Assembly (NCBI GenBank): GCA_004026145.2
Contig: CP034991.1
Span: forward strand, 9,668,592 to 9,732,591
Length of the DNA stretch: 64,000 nt
From: Takifugu bimaculatus
Taxonomy: Eukaryota; Chordata; Actinopteri; Tetraodontiformes; Tetraodontidae
Direction of reading: 5' to 3'
Both the position numbers and the translations under genes were made by a program. Below are positions 22,954 through 37,400 of the stretch, in pieces. Under the pieces are notes generated by a model. That model was given only the letters and a program-made list of their open reading frames with translations. It was not told where the DNA came from and did no database searches. Numbering within the stretch: position 1 is the first letter of the stretch; each line of letters starts with the position of its first letter.

Positions 22954-25396
22954 AGTTAAGGTGAGGGCATTCTCTCTGAATCAGGAGCTGAGGCCAGCCA
23001 ATCGCAGTGTATTCTTGACCTTCAAGGTTAGTATAATAACCTCCACTAACACATAAATCTGATGTCAGATCAGATCTCAGATTAGCTTCTGCTCTTCAGG
23101 ATCCGGATCACATAACAGTTGATGTCATCGAGATGACTGATGTCAACAATGGAATACCATCCATGCAGAACCCGTTCAAGATCCCTATCAGACCTAAGTA
23201 AGAACTTTACCGATCAGGTTCATCCCCACCCCAGCCTGTTTTATTGTGATTCCATGTTGTTTTTATTGTGATTCCAGGTTGATTTATTGTGATTCCAGAT
23301 TGTTTTTATTGCAATTCCAACCTGTTTTATTGTGATTCCAACATTTTTGTTGTGAATCCAAGTTGTTTTCTTGTGATTTCAGATTGTTTTATTGTGATTC
23401 CAGGTTGGGGATTTGGTCTATTGAAGCATCATACTCTGATGATTTTACCACAACAGCCAGAACAGACTTTGAAGTGAAAGAATACGGTAAAAACACAAAT
23501 GATGCCAGATAACCTGTTGTTGTGTTATTATTTTACAACTGCTCAAGGTTCTCCAACAGTTCTACCCAGTTTTTCCATCCTGGTGAAACCAGAAAAAAAC
23601 TACATCAGCTATGGAAGCTTCAAAAATTTTAACTTCAAGGTTTCAGCAAGGTGTGCAAACATGCTAACATCCTCTTAGCTCACACCTCAGCTAAATCTTC
23701 ACTTTCAACATTCTCAGGTATCTTCATGGTGCTCCAGTGGCTGATGCTGTGGTATTCCTGCGTTATGGATATGTTAGTGGGAAAGATTCTCCAGTTCTCA
23801 TTCCAAGTTCTGTTTCCAGAGAAAGAGTAAGAAACAGAAACTATGAAAATGATATTTGTTTTTTAGATGTTACAGTTTAGCATATGTGTGTTTCAGTTGT
23901 CTTCTATAGGTGAAGTGGACGTGTCTGTTAACATGGAGAAGGTTCTTTCAAAACACAATGGTCCAAAAGACCTGAACGGTCTGGTGGGGAAGTATCTGTA
24001 CATTGCAGTTCTGGTGCAGGAGGACACAGGTACACAGCAGTACTGCAAGTTAAAGCTGATCACTTTGAGAATATAAACAGTGTTAACCTGCACGACCACA
24101 TGTCTAAGGTGGGATTAGTCAAGAGGCGGAGTTTGCTGCTGTGAAGTTTGTCAAATCACCTTACAGACTGAGTCTGGTGTCCACGCCCCCTTTCATCAAA
24201 CCTGGACTTCCTTATAACATTCAGGTTCGGAAAGATGACTGATAGATGTTAGTATTTGGCTAACTGTAATGTTAGCTAGGACTGTCAGCCAAACAGGGAA
24301 GTGAACTTTAAAGTGTGATAAATTTCTGGTCTCAGGTTGTTGTGAAAGATCACCTGAACAATCCAGTGAAGAACATTTTGGTTGGCCTGGCCCAACGTCA
24401 GCTCTTTAGACAGGGGAAGGACCAAGAAGAGATGCCCTGTCCTGACAGGAGCACCAGTGATTCAAACGGCCTTGCTGTCTTCATCTGTAACGTACCAAAT
24501 GATGCAGTCAGGACTGTGCTGACGGTGAGGAAGAGTAACCTCTAAACACCTGATGATGCTCGTTACTGTGTCACTTTTTCTCTCCATGTGTTTCCTTGTT
24601 AGTGCCCTTGAACATAGACTTGGAGGAGGTTCCCCCTTTTAGTATAATTCACACATGAAGACCCTCCCTCTCTCTTCCTCTACCTCTGTCCCCCTCCTTC
24701 TCTCTCCCCCGCCCTTGTGTTCAATAAACTTTTATTATTTCTGGTTCAACAGTTTGAAACAGCTGATCCAGTCCTCCCAGCAGCCAGTCAGGCCACACTG
24801 AATCTTGCAGCCGTCTCCTATCACTCCCCCAACCAGCGCTACCTTTACATTGACCCACCGCTGCCCGGCCATGGGCTGGTCGTGGGAGGCTTTGCCAATA
24901 TCAAGGTGTATTCGGCCACACCCTCCTACATACCTGTCAGAGCGCTGAGCTTCCTGGTGAGGAAACACAGCTGAAAGTCAGAATGTTTACTGTTTCCATG
25001 GTTACTGGTGACATCTTGTTCTCCTCAGGTGCTCTCCAAGGGGAAAGTTGTGGACTTTGGCAGTATAAAGTTTGTATCCAGCGCTGACAATAAACAGACC
25101 TTGAGCTTCGAGGTCACACCTTCTATGGTCCCGTCCATCCGCCTGCTGGTCTACTACATCCTGTTTGGGGAGGGGACGTCTGAGCTGGTCGCTGACTCCA
25201 TATGGCTCGATGTTAGAGACAAATGTGTCAATGGTCTGCAGGTGCGGCCTTAATGTTACGTAAAACGTCATACATCCAGAGTATTATGCTCCAAAATTAT
25301 GACATTATCAGCACCACATGGACAGAAGCAAAAGTTACATGTCCTTCACATGAACTGAACATGTGTAGTTATAACTGAGTCAGTCACTGTAGTTAC

Positions 25397-25440
<44 letters not shown>

Positions 25441-28400
25441 AGACTGATGTGTTATATCGCAGGCAGGAACACAAACCAAAGAGCAACTTGCAGCTTAAAA
25501 TTGCAGCCAATCAGGATGGTCTTGTGGCTCTGTCAGCAGTTGACTCCGCCCTTTTTACACTACGTCCCAACTATAAGGACCCATTGTCTACGGTAACACG
25601 GAGGGATATGATTATGACCTGTATCACATGGAGTTAGTAACAGCCCTATGGTGGTCTACAGGTTCTGAGTCACATTGAACGCACTGACCTGGGCTGTGGT
25701 GGAGGGGGTGGCAGAGACAGTGCAGACGTTTTCCGATTAGCCGGACTCACCTTTATAACTAATGCCAATGCGCAAGCATCAACAAGTGGTATGGCAGTCA
25801 ATCAGTCAGTCAGTCACCCACCATACTCTGCTTGATTTACAAGATGACATGTATGCAGGTGAAGTGTGCACAGCCGCCGTACGACCTAAACGAGCTCTGA
25901 CAGAACAAGAGAAGAAGAAAAAAGGTAAAACATAACAATGACGCTGCTGCACTTTACACTCTAAAATGATAAAAGACAGGTTTGTCGGGTACAGCAAATT
26001 CAACAGGTATGAAATGTGTTACCACCATCACAGATATGATATCTGTTTCAGATGGAACAGGTGTTCCAGGTGTGACAGGTATAACAAATGGTTCAGGTGT
26101 TTCAGATGTACAGGTGTGATGGATGTCACATGTTTAAAAGGTGTTTCAGGCATAACAAGTATTTCAGATGTAACAGGTGTTTTGGGTGCTTTAGGTGTAG
26201 CAGATGTTTCAGGTGTAGCAAGCATTTCAGATGTAGCAGGCGTTTCAGGTGTAGCAGCTGTTTCAGGTGTAGCAGGCGTTTCAGATGTAGCATGCGTTTC
26301 AGGTGTAGCAGCTGTTTCAGATGTAGCAGGCGTTTCAGGTGTAGCAGCTGTTTCAGATGTAGCAGGCGTTTCAAATGTAGCAGGTGTTTCAGGTGTAACA
26401 GCTGTTTCAGATGTAGCAGGCGTTTCAGGTGTAGCAGCTGTTTCAGATGTAGCAGGCGTTTCAGATGTAGCAGGCGTTTCAAGTGTAGCAGGTGTTTCAG
26501 GTGTAGCAGCTGTTTCAGATGTAGCAGGCATTTCAAATGTAGCACGTGTTTCAGGTGTAACAGCTGTTTCAGATGTAGCAGGCGTTTTAGATGTAGCAGG
26601 CGTTTCAGGTGTAGCAGCTGTTTCAGATGTAGCAGGCGTTTCAGATGTAGCAGGCGTTTCAGATGTAGCAGGTGTTTCACTTGTAGCAGGTGTTTCAGCT
26701 GTGACAAGTGTGATAGGTGTAACAGGCATTTCAGGTGTTTAAGGTGTAGCAAGCGTTTCAGCTGTGACATGTGGTTCAGGTGTGACATGTGTTTCAGATG
26801 TGACACGTATTTAAGGTGTAATAGGTGCAATGTGTTTGTGTAACCAGCTGAGAGTTTCGGTCCGGTGAAAACATGCTGTGAGCATGGGATGAGGTTCATT
26901 CCGAAGACGGTGACCTGCCTCCAGTTTGCCAATCAGAAATTCCAAAGAAACCCTCACTGCAGACATGCCTTCAGAACCTGTTGCGAGTTTGTACAGCAGC
27001 ATCTGGACCAGGACCAGGACCTGATCTTAGGACGTCATGGTCAGTTGGACAAACACTTTTGTACATTTTCACATGTATGAAAACTGTTGTTTGAATTTGA
27101 CAGTCTTTACAACCTTTGCTGTTATTAGTGTTGCTCCTCTAGGTTGTTATTGTGGTTATTCTTTTAAAAGTATGGAATGTGATCTGATCTGTAGAGCTGG
27201 GGGCAGATTTCGACCAAGCGCCGTCCCTGATCCGGAGCTACTTCCCGGAGAGCTGGATGTGGGAGGTGCAGCGTGTCAGGTATCTATTTTCACCTCCTGA
27301 TAAACCTTTCTTGAACACAATTCCTGTTGAAGTGGAGTCTGTTCTTCATCTCCAGTCCAGGTCAAACATCCATCTCCAGAACTCTACCGGACTCGCTCAC
27401 CACCTGGCACATTCAGGCTGTGGGAATGTTCAAGACTGGTGACTTTATACTTCCATCTCTTAGAAAGTGTGAGAGTTTTAGATTGTGTGAGTGAAGCTCT
27501 GCGTGGTTCTCCTCAGGGATTTGTGTGGCAGATCCGGTTCAGGTGTCCGTCAGTCTGCCACTCAGTGTTGACATTCCTGTTCCGTATCAGGTGGTCAGAG
27601 GAGAGCAGCTGGAGCTGTCGGGTTCTGTCTATAACCAGCAGCCTGACAGCATTACGGTACCATGCACAAGTCTACTATATTTCCCATGATGCTCTTCCAT
27701 AGTGTTTGAAAAGCCAGGCTTCTTATTCCTCTGCTCTGTTGCCAGTATTGTGTAATGCTGACGGTCGGCCCAGCACTCTGCCTGATGCAGTCACATCCCA
27801 TTCCCGGGGGGACAGGGCTACACTCTACCAGCTGCAACTGGAAGCCCTTGTTTGCAGGGGGGGTGGGGAAAGTGACCTTCACTGTATTAGGATTGGAGCC
27901 TGGAGAACACACATTGACCTTTGTTCTGAAGACACGGCACGGACAAAAGGATGTTGTAGAGAAGAAGCTACGTGTGGTGGTACATACATGATCAACACAA
28001 AACATACAAACACATACCAAACATGAGTGGTTCACAGCTGGATTAAATCCACAATTGTTCTTTATTCTCACTAAAGATTGACTGGTTTTGAAAAATAAGG
28101 TGTGTTTTATTATTAAAACTACTTGATGGCTCATGTTTCAGCCTGAAGGCATCAAGAGAGAGCTGCTGTCAGGAGGGAGACTCGACCCACAAGGACTCTA
28201 CGGTATGAGGGCTCACGCTCAAAACTGGGTCATGTAATGTTACAAAACCCTCATCTAGGTTGTACTGTTGTGTCATCATAGGTTCACGGAAGATAACTGT
28301 GGAGCTGAAGAACACATTACCATCCAATATGGTTCCCAATACAGTTGTGGAGAGGATGCTAACCATCAATGGTGAGATGATGCTAAGCTAACATTCAAGG

Positions 28401-31400
28401 TTAATCTTTCAGCGAAGCCAAGGATCAGTAGGGGAATAGTGCAGTGCATCCACAATAAAATGAATAGATGCTGAAGATCTGAGGAATGTTTGCATCAGCG
28501 AGTGATTTACTTTTCTGCAAGTAACCTTCAAATGAAGTCCATTCTGTCCCATGTGGCCTGTGAGGTTAACGCTAACCCTGACACAGGTGAAGTTCTGGAT
28601 GATATCACCTCAGTGGTACACAGCCCAGATGGCCTTCGACAGCTTGTCAACCTGCCGGCGGGGTCAGCGGAGGCAGAGCTTGGCATACTCTTCCTACAGG
28701 TTCAGCTGTATCATTACCTGGAGACATCAAGAAACTGGAAAGTTCTGGGAGCTGACATCAGGAAGAGTTCAGCAGATCTGAGGGAGAAGATCAGACAAGG
28801 TAAGATGCTAAACTGAAACACGTCATGTTTATTTCACCCCTAAAATTATAGCACCTGAAGCCACCATCAGGCCCACATTAAAGACTTCAGCTGAGGGTAG
28901 ATTATACATCCATGCATCTTAGCCCATAGTTACAGGTAAATTACCCTTAAATTTGACAATATAAGTTAGCATCAGATACACACATACACCTAAGAAAGTT
29001 CAACAAATGTACATTTAAAGTGATCAATGTGCTCAAAATCATACCGCTAGGGGTTGTGGCCTTAAGGAATTCCACTGCAAGGTTGAGTGGATGCTGGTGC
29101 GATATGCTGCTAATGCTCACCGATAACGTCTAAGTTATTGATAAAAAAATTTCAGGCACTTTCATGCCAACTAAGGTGAGTCCCAACAGGTTTATTTCCA
29201 TAAATCGGGAAAATCATGAGAAGAGTAACAACAATCAAACAGCAGAGAAGGTGCTGGCTAACACTTTAGGGGGTATCCTATCAGGACCTGCTGCTTTGGT
29301 GGCATCTACCTTTTCAATCGGCTTCATACCTTTCCACACATTCTTCAAGTCATTCTTCTTAAAATGGTTTTTACCTGTATTTCTCCAGATTCATTTGCTT
29401 TATTTATGCACCATTTTCAACAAATCTTTGTTCCTTTTAACAAAGAGAAGCAGTTTTGGTACATCTTGACCCGTTTCTCGGAGACAATGGTCGAAAAATG
29501 TATTTATCCGCAAACAGACCCAGTAGATCCACTAATGTCTGTTGCAGCATTATCTTAATAACTCTACACCACGTTCCAAATTATTATGCAAATCATTTTT
29601 TCTATGATTTGTATAAATAGTCAATGATATTTAGATATTGACATAGATATTTTGCTTGGGGATGCTCCAAAGCTTGCAGTTATGCATGAACCTTCTCCTT
29701 GGCCACCTCTAAACAATGCTCACAAGCAGAAATGTCTGCAGTGGGTGCAGAGACATATGAAGACTAATTTTCAAACAGTCTTGTTCACTGATGAGTGCTG
29801 TGCAACTCTGGATGGATGGAGAAGTGGATGGTTGGTGAATGGCCACCATGTCCCAACAAGGCTGCAACGTCAGCAAGGAAGTTGCAGATTCATGTTTTGG
29901 GCCAGAATCATAGGGAGAGAGCTCGTTGGCTGTTTCTGGGTCCCTTCATACATCATCTTCATACATGACAATGCACTGTCTCATGCTGCGAGGAATACCA
30001 CTGCCTCATTAGCTATTGGCATAAAAGGAGAGAAACTCATGGTGTGGCCCCAATCCTCCCCTGACCTCAACACTATTGAGAACCTTTGGAGCATCCTCAA
30101 GCAAAAGATCTATGACATCCTGCAAAGAAATTCAAGCAGAAACTCTCCAAAAAATCAGAAGTTCAATGGATGCAAGAATTAAGCTGCGATTAAATGAGGG
30201 CTCCTATGTTAAAATGCAACTTGACCTGTTAGGTGATTTTGATTGAAATAGCTTTTGATTTTTGTAAATATGACCTCCTCATGCTGCAAATTCAACAAAT
30301 GACCATTTTCACTTCTTTCCAATCTCTAAAATGTTTTGAAACTCTGCTGTGTGTAATAATTTGGAGCAGTACATTTTAAATATTTGGTTTTTGAAATAAT
30401 GACAATAACATTCAATTTATACTCTAACATTTCAAATCAAATCAATCTTTATTTATATAGCATCTTTTACAATCAAAATTGCCTCAAGGCGCTTTACAGA
30501 ATCCCAGGGCCTAACCCCCAACAAGCAAGAGTGGCAAGGAAAAACTCCCCTTTAACAGGAAGAAACCTTGAGCAGGACCAGGCTCATGTAGGGGGACCCT
30601 CCTGCTGATGGCCGGCTGGGTAGAAAGAGAGGAGAAGGGGAGAGGACAGGTAGAGGAGAGAATAGGTAGGAGAGGAGAGGAGAGGAGAGGAGAGGAGAGG
30701 AGAGGAGAGGAGAGGAGAGGAGAGGAGAGGAGAAGAAACAATGACCCATTGGGGTGACAGAGGCCTGTCAGGTGATCATGTTTCTGGACCCTGGCAGCCT
30801 TGGCCTATAACAGCATAGCTAAGATGTTAACCTAATGATTAGATGACCCCCTAAGTATGATAATTTGTCTGTCTAGGATAATAACTGAAACTACAGAGTT
30901 AGTAACAATAAGCTTTTTCAAAGAGGTAGCTTTAAAGCCTAATTTTAAAAGTGGAGATGGAGTCATCCTCCCGTACCTGGACTGGGAGCTGGTTCCATAG
31001 CAGGGGGGCTGGTAGCTAAATGCTCGGCCCCCCATTCTACTCCTAGAGACTCTGGGAACCACAAGTAGACCAGCATTCTGAGAGCAGAGCAGTCTATTGC
31101 GCTGGTAAGGTGTCACTAGCTCCTCCAGGTAGGATGGAGCTAGGCCTCTGAGGACCTTGTAGGTCAGAAGAACTGTTTTAAAAATTATTCTAAATTTAAT
31201 GGGTAGCCAATGAAGAGACACCAGTATTTATGTAGTTATGTGATCTCTTTTGTCAATACCTGTCAGAACTCTGGCTGCAGCATTTTAGATCACCTGGAGG
31301 TTTTTTAAAGAGTTGTTTGGACACCCCGATAATAAAGAATTACAATATTCCAGCCTGGAAGTAACAAATGCATGGACTAACTTTTCAGCATCATGCCGTG

Positions 31401-34400
31401 TCAGTAGCTTTCTGATCCTTGTGATGTTCCTCAGGTGAAAAAAGGCACTTCTAGAGACTATTTTATTGTGGGAGTTGAAGGAGAGATTTTGATCAAAAGT
31501 TACTCCAAGAATCCTCACAGAGAGACTAGATGCTAAGAAGATGCCATCTAGAGTGATCATGTGATCTAATCTATCCCTGAGAGGTTCAGGACCAAACACC
31601 ATGACTTCAGTTTTTCCTGAGTTAAGGAGAAGGAAATTTGAAAACATCCAAGATTTTATGTCTTTAAGACAGGTCTGAAGCTTCACTAACTTCTCTGTCT
31701 CCTCTGGTTTCATGGACAAATATAGCTGAGTGTCATCAACATAACAATGAAAATGTATCCCATGCTGCTGAATAATGTTTCCTAAGGGAAGCATGTACAA
31801 GGTGAAAAGGATTGGTCCTAGTACAGAACCTTGTGGGACTCCATGGCTAACCCTACTGTATGAAGAGGGAACGCATGGACATGAGCAAAATGGTATCTAT
31901 CAGATAAATATGATCTAAACCAGTCTAGTGCTGTCCCTTTAATCCCAATCATATGTTCCAGTCTATGTAACAGGATGCTGTGATCAACTGTATCAAAAGC
32001 AGCACTGAGGTCCTGCAGAACCAGCATAGAAACCAGTCCATGATCTGAAGCTATAAGAAGATCGTTAGTAACTTTAAGTAATGCTATTTCTGTCCTGTGG
32101 TGAGCTCTTAGCCCTGACTGAAACATCTCCAACAGGCAGTTTCTCTGCAGGTGCTCCAGTAACTGAGTCACCACAACCTCCTCAAGAAATTTAGAGATAA
32201 AAGAAAGGTTGGATATCGGCCTATAGTTTGCTAACACATCAGGATCCAGTGATGGTTTTTTTATGCAACTGGCTTAATCACTGCCACCTTGTAGGACCAG
32301 GGTACATAACCTGTCACTGAAGAACAATTAATCCGGTCCAGGATAGAACTGCCTATCAATGGTAAAACATCCTTCAACAGGTGTGTTGGGATGGGATCTA
32401 AAAGACACGTGGTGAGACATGAAGTCTTCACCACTAAGGGAAGAAGGGATATGTGGATCTAAAACACTGATTCATGGTTAATTTGGCCACAGTGCTGAAA
32501 AGAAATCCGGGGTTATGGTATTCTTGTTTTCTTCAATTTAAGAAGAAAGTTATCCTTTTTTTTCTGCCAGACAGTCTTTCCAGGCTACCGGTACATGATA
32601 GCTATCCATTTTACAAGAATACCACTTCCTTTCTAGTCTGCGCACTTTCTGCTTGAGGGTCCGGATATGTGAATTATACCACGGGGCACACCTCCTCTGA
32701 TTTACTCTTTTCTTTTTCAGGGGGGCAACAGAATTAAGCGTGATTCTTAGTGAGGTTGCTGCACCTTCAGCAATAGAGTCAACCTCTGCAGGGCTAAGAT
32801 TATAATGAATGATCCCTAGGGAAACACACAGCGGTCCTGGGATTAGCACAGGGATCGCTTCCTTAAACTTAGCTACAGCATTATCTGAAAGACATCTGCT
32901 ATAGTAAGACTGTGCTCTGAGCATAGAAGAATCCTTAATCATAAATGTAAAAGTGATCAATGAATGATCTGACAGGAGTGGGTTCTGAGGGAACACTGAC
33001 ACATGTTCTATCTCAACACCATAAGTCAGAACTAGATCTAGGGTGAGTTGGTTGGTTTATCTGCTGGAGGAAACCAACTGACTCAAGTAATGAAATGAAG
33101 CCATTTCTAAAGCTCTCATTTATTACATCTACATGGATGTTAAAGTCTCCAATGATAATGACTTCAAGTTTTGAAAGCTATGCTGACTGTCATTTACATT
33201 TGTAATAAGAACTTCTGTCAAATTTTGCTAACTCTTCTTTTTATCATTCTATTCCTGATGCTGTTTAAACCCTAGTTATGTCCACATATTTGTGTTAGCC
33301 TTTAAAAAAATAATCTTGTTTAGTTTTTGTCTATGTTTTAATTACGGTAATATTTTAGAAATAACATACTTTTGTAATAATGTTACCAGAAATTGACACA
33401 ATTCATTATTCAGTAGTATGATCTTTATATTCAAGAGCGAAGCCAGTACGCAACAGTGCATATATCTTAACTCTTATCTCATGTGTTTGATAGCCATTTG
33501 TCATGCTCGGAGCAAAAATCTATGGCGGCACATGAGTAGAACCACAAGGTAGCCCATTTAGTTAGGTAGCAAAATTTGACAGAACACCAACTTTGCATAA
33601 GCCTCAGAGGGACAGATGTGCATCCTTGACTTTGGTGTAATAGTGGTCTAGTATCATACCCCCCCAAAATCCATCAAGCTCAACTAGTTGGTGTTTCACT
33701 TCAACCTTCCTGATCTGGATTGCAAAAAACAAGACACTTAGTTCATCCATTTAATTCCAGATTGGCTTCACACTGCCCAGGATCAAGGACGGAAAAAATA
33801 TCTCTGTGATATAAGTGTCTTTAAAACTCCCCCAGATTTATCTCTTCTGCACCTTCTTTTCTCTTTTGGGAACTCTGCCAAGATGCCCGTTTAACTCCTT
33901 TGTTGTTCCAGGGAAGCTCGGATGTCTTTCAAATTCTCAAAGTCAAACAATCCCTCCCACCCCCTCATTAACACAGTGGACAAACTGAGAAGCAGCTTCA
34001 GCAACAGACTCCTGCAGCCTCGCTGCTCTAAGGAACGGTACAGGAAGTCATTCCTGCCGTCCGCCATCAAACTCTAGAATTCATCCCTCTCTGTCAGAGC
34101 TGAGTTCTCTTGACTGGACTTATGCATCAGCTCAGGTCCAAACCATTCAATCACAATATTTGTTTAATGTTTATGTTGCAATTTTATTTCTATATTATTC
34201 TATATTTATCTAAATATGCTTATAATTTATTCTTGTCCACGTTCTAATCTTATTTGTGTTTTATTTATTCTGTTTCTATACTTTGTAAATACAGTTATAT
34301 TCCTCCATGTGTAGGCTGCTACTGCAATTCAATTTCCCTATGGGGATGAATAAAGTAAATCTTGAATCTTGAATCTTGAATCACAGCTTTCCAAAGTCTG

Positions 34401-37400
34401 TTGTCGGTCCATGCAGAGCAGCAGCACTTGTCATGTCTGTGTAATGGCTAAACAAAGCACATTATAAGCATAGTTCCATGGAGGACAGTGGTCTGCCACA
34501 GACAGGTAACACACACAACAACCGGCATGAAGGCTGACCCTGTGTGTGTGTGTATGTGTGTGTGTGTGTTTGTGTGCGTGTGTGTGTGCGTGCGTGCATG
34601 TGTTTGTGTGTGTGTATGTGCAGGTCTGGTCAGTGTCAGCTCATTCAGAGGTGGAGACTCAAGCTACAGCATGTGGATTGGTAGAGAACCAAGCACCTGG
34701 TCAGAACCATCTAATCATCCATCTTCATAATCAGATATTTTCAGTCTCTACAAGTTGCTATGGTTACTGCAACTACTTGCCATCAGGGGTAAATTACAGA
34801 TTGACACCCATGCTGTGTCTCTCTCCTCAGGCTGACAGCACTGGTGGTGAAAATTATGGCTCTGCTGGAGTCAGTGGCTCCTGTGGACCACCAGGGTCTG
34901 TCGGACTCTGTGGCCTGGCTGATTCGTAATTGTCAGCAGCCTGATGGCTCCTTTACTGACAAATCCTCCTTTAGACCCAACAAAATAGTGGTGAGTTCCT
35001 CCTCCTGCTCCTCGTCGCCTTTCACCACTGGGACGTTAACACTGTTGTTCTGTAATTGACAGCAGGCTGCAGGGGCCACCGACCAGTCAGTCTTCCTCAC
35101 AGCATTCGTATTAGTTGCACTGCACAAAGCAACAAACATCAATGACCCCATCCTGCAGCTACGAGTGAGGCCTCATCTCTGTTTCATTTAAGTTACCCCA
35201 CCTCCTCTTCTTCCTGTAACTCACTGTCTTTGCACTCAGTTCCATGACAACAGCATGAGATCTGCAGCAGACTACATCTCCCAGCATGCTCCAGGTGTGA
35301 AGAGTGTGTACGTGCGTGCAGTGGCGACATACGCTTTGACGCTTCATGACCCCAGTAGCATGGCGGCATCCACACTGATCAGCAGTCTGGAGAATCTGGC
35401 TCTAGAAAAAGGTTAGAACCTCCCTCAGAAATTCATGACATGATGGTTGTGCTCATGCTCAGAAAGAGTCACCCTTCCCTCAGAAGCACCATGTCCTTGA
35501 GCAGTAAAACTCCAGGGCTCCACTTTCATGCAATGTGCAGGTCACCCTGCTGAGCTCAGGTACTGGCAAGAGTCCAGTCGGACAACTGATTGGCTAAAAC
35601 CAGACCAGACCAGCGGAGTGACGGTGGAGACGACAGCCTATGTTCTACTGACTGTCTTAATTAAGGTGATGTCACTTCCTGTCCCATATTTAACACAAAG
35701 TGTGTATCAGGTTTATGAAAATTACAACCAGATACATGGTTATTGTTGATTGATTATTGGTGGCATTTGTTGATTTTAAGGGACGGATCCGATATGCCAA
35801 CCCGGTGTTGACCTGGCTGACCCAGGACCACCACTATGGAGGGGCGTTTTACTCTGGACAGGTACCAGTCAGATTTGCACTGGTTGATGACAGAAGAGCG
35901 GGCTGGTTTGACTGACTGTTCTGCTCCTCGTCTTCTGTGTTTTTGACACCTTTTTCTCCACTTTAGTTTCTTTATGTTGTGATGCAGGCTGACTTCATAA
36001 CTAACGTCCAGGAAGTGACCAAATCCATCTGCTGTGACTGCTGCAGCTGACTCTGGATTGACTTTTTGATGCTATGATGACATCAGTTATTGACTGTTGA
36101 TGATATTGTTGTATTCCTGTGCACTAACTGCCTGGTCTCTCTCTGTGTTTCTCTGCTTCTCAGGATACAGCCTTGACTCTAGAGGTCCTCACTGAGTACA
36201 GTAGAGTAGTCCCTCGAGCTGTCCTCAGTCAGGACATTATCATCCGTTACAGCAGGAGGGGCCTGCTGGGAGAAATCCAGCTCAGCCAGAGCCGCCCTGT
36301 GGCCACACCCATCCAGGTGGGATGATGCAGATGGAGGCAGAGACTGAGCTTTTTCCTGCATGTCATGTAAACATATCTGTTCTCCTCAGGTGACCAAGGA
36401 TGACAACATTATCGTGACCACAGGTTATGGGACGGGTGTGTCCAATGTGAAAGTGGGTGTGGTTAATGTAATGTAATATAAGTGTCAAAAATATGTTCCT
36501 GAATTCCCTGTAACTGGGTAATTGTCTTTGTTGTAGTTGAAGACGGTTTACTATGAGACCACAGCATCCTCGGAGACGTGTAACTTTGATGTGACTGTTG
36601 AGATGGGCTCCCCTGATATGTCCAACAGTTAGTATTTAACCCAACTCTAGCCACACAACACTGGTTGACAGTGAGATTGAGTTATTGGTGTGTCTTCACC
36701 TCCTCAGATCCCAGGATGACTTCTCCTCAGCTGGTTGCCTGTGCAAAGTAAGAATACCTTTGATTTCAGAAGGAATTACTCACTCATTACAGCCCATGTT
36801 CAAAAGAACCTTGGTTTGTTAGATGAACGTCCAACTCAAGGGTCTCTGTGAATTGCAGGTATAAACCCCCCCCCAATGAGCTACTCACTGAGTCCAGTCT
36901 GACCGTGATGAAGATCCAGCTTCCATCAGGTGTGGAACCTTATCTGGATGATCTGAGACAGGTGAAGCTCTTACTTTGTCATGTTGACACATAGAGGGGT
37001 AGGAAGGAGGTCCTGCCCCCCAGTGAATGGACGGTTGTTCTAGCCTTAGGAAGGTGGGTTACCCAACCCCCACCACTTCTCTGCCTAACTCTAACCCTCA
37101 AACTCACACACCTGACTGTGTGATGACCTCATTTTTCAAACTGCTATTTTCCCAGTTCAGAGACATGATGGAGCCACTCATCTCCCACTATGAGCTGCAG
37201 GGAGACATGGTGGTCATCCAGATGGACATGGTGAGTCAGTAATGTCACATGTGAAGCTGCTGCAGGTCATGACATGTTGACCTACACCAGCTCATTTTTG
37301 TAAGTCATTGTTCTGGTTGGTGGTCACTTCCTGTCTGGTTTCTAGGTTCCCGCAGATGTCTTCCTGTGTGTGGGCTTTCGGGTCAGGAACAGGTTTGCTG

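Noticed and set aside
25966..26932. Four overlapping open frames of 230-270 codons (VAGVSD, HLKRLL, CSRCFR and TPATSE repeats)
   Set aside because: All are readings of the 18-bp minisatellite in c5 intron 16. A repeat unit divisible by three stays open if it lacks a stop. No start context, splice sites or family similarity.
28490..28586. Possible extra c5 exon (MWPVRLTLTLTQ or HVACEVNANPDTG in phase with exon 24)
   Set aside because: GLR-exon 24 joins exon 23 in phase from the ACACAG acceptor at 28586. Extending upstream would break that join, so the upstream piece is treated as intron.
29164..29558. Frames of 101 and 64 codons before the Tc1 relic
   Set aside because: No transposase or host similarity recognised; they lie in c5 intron 24.
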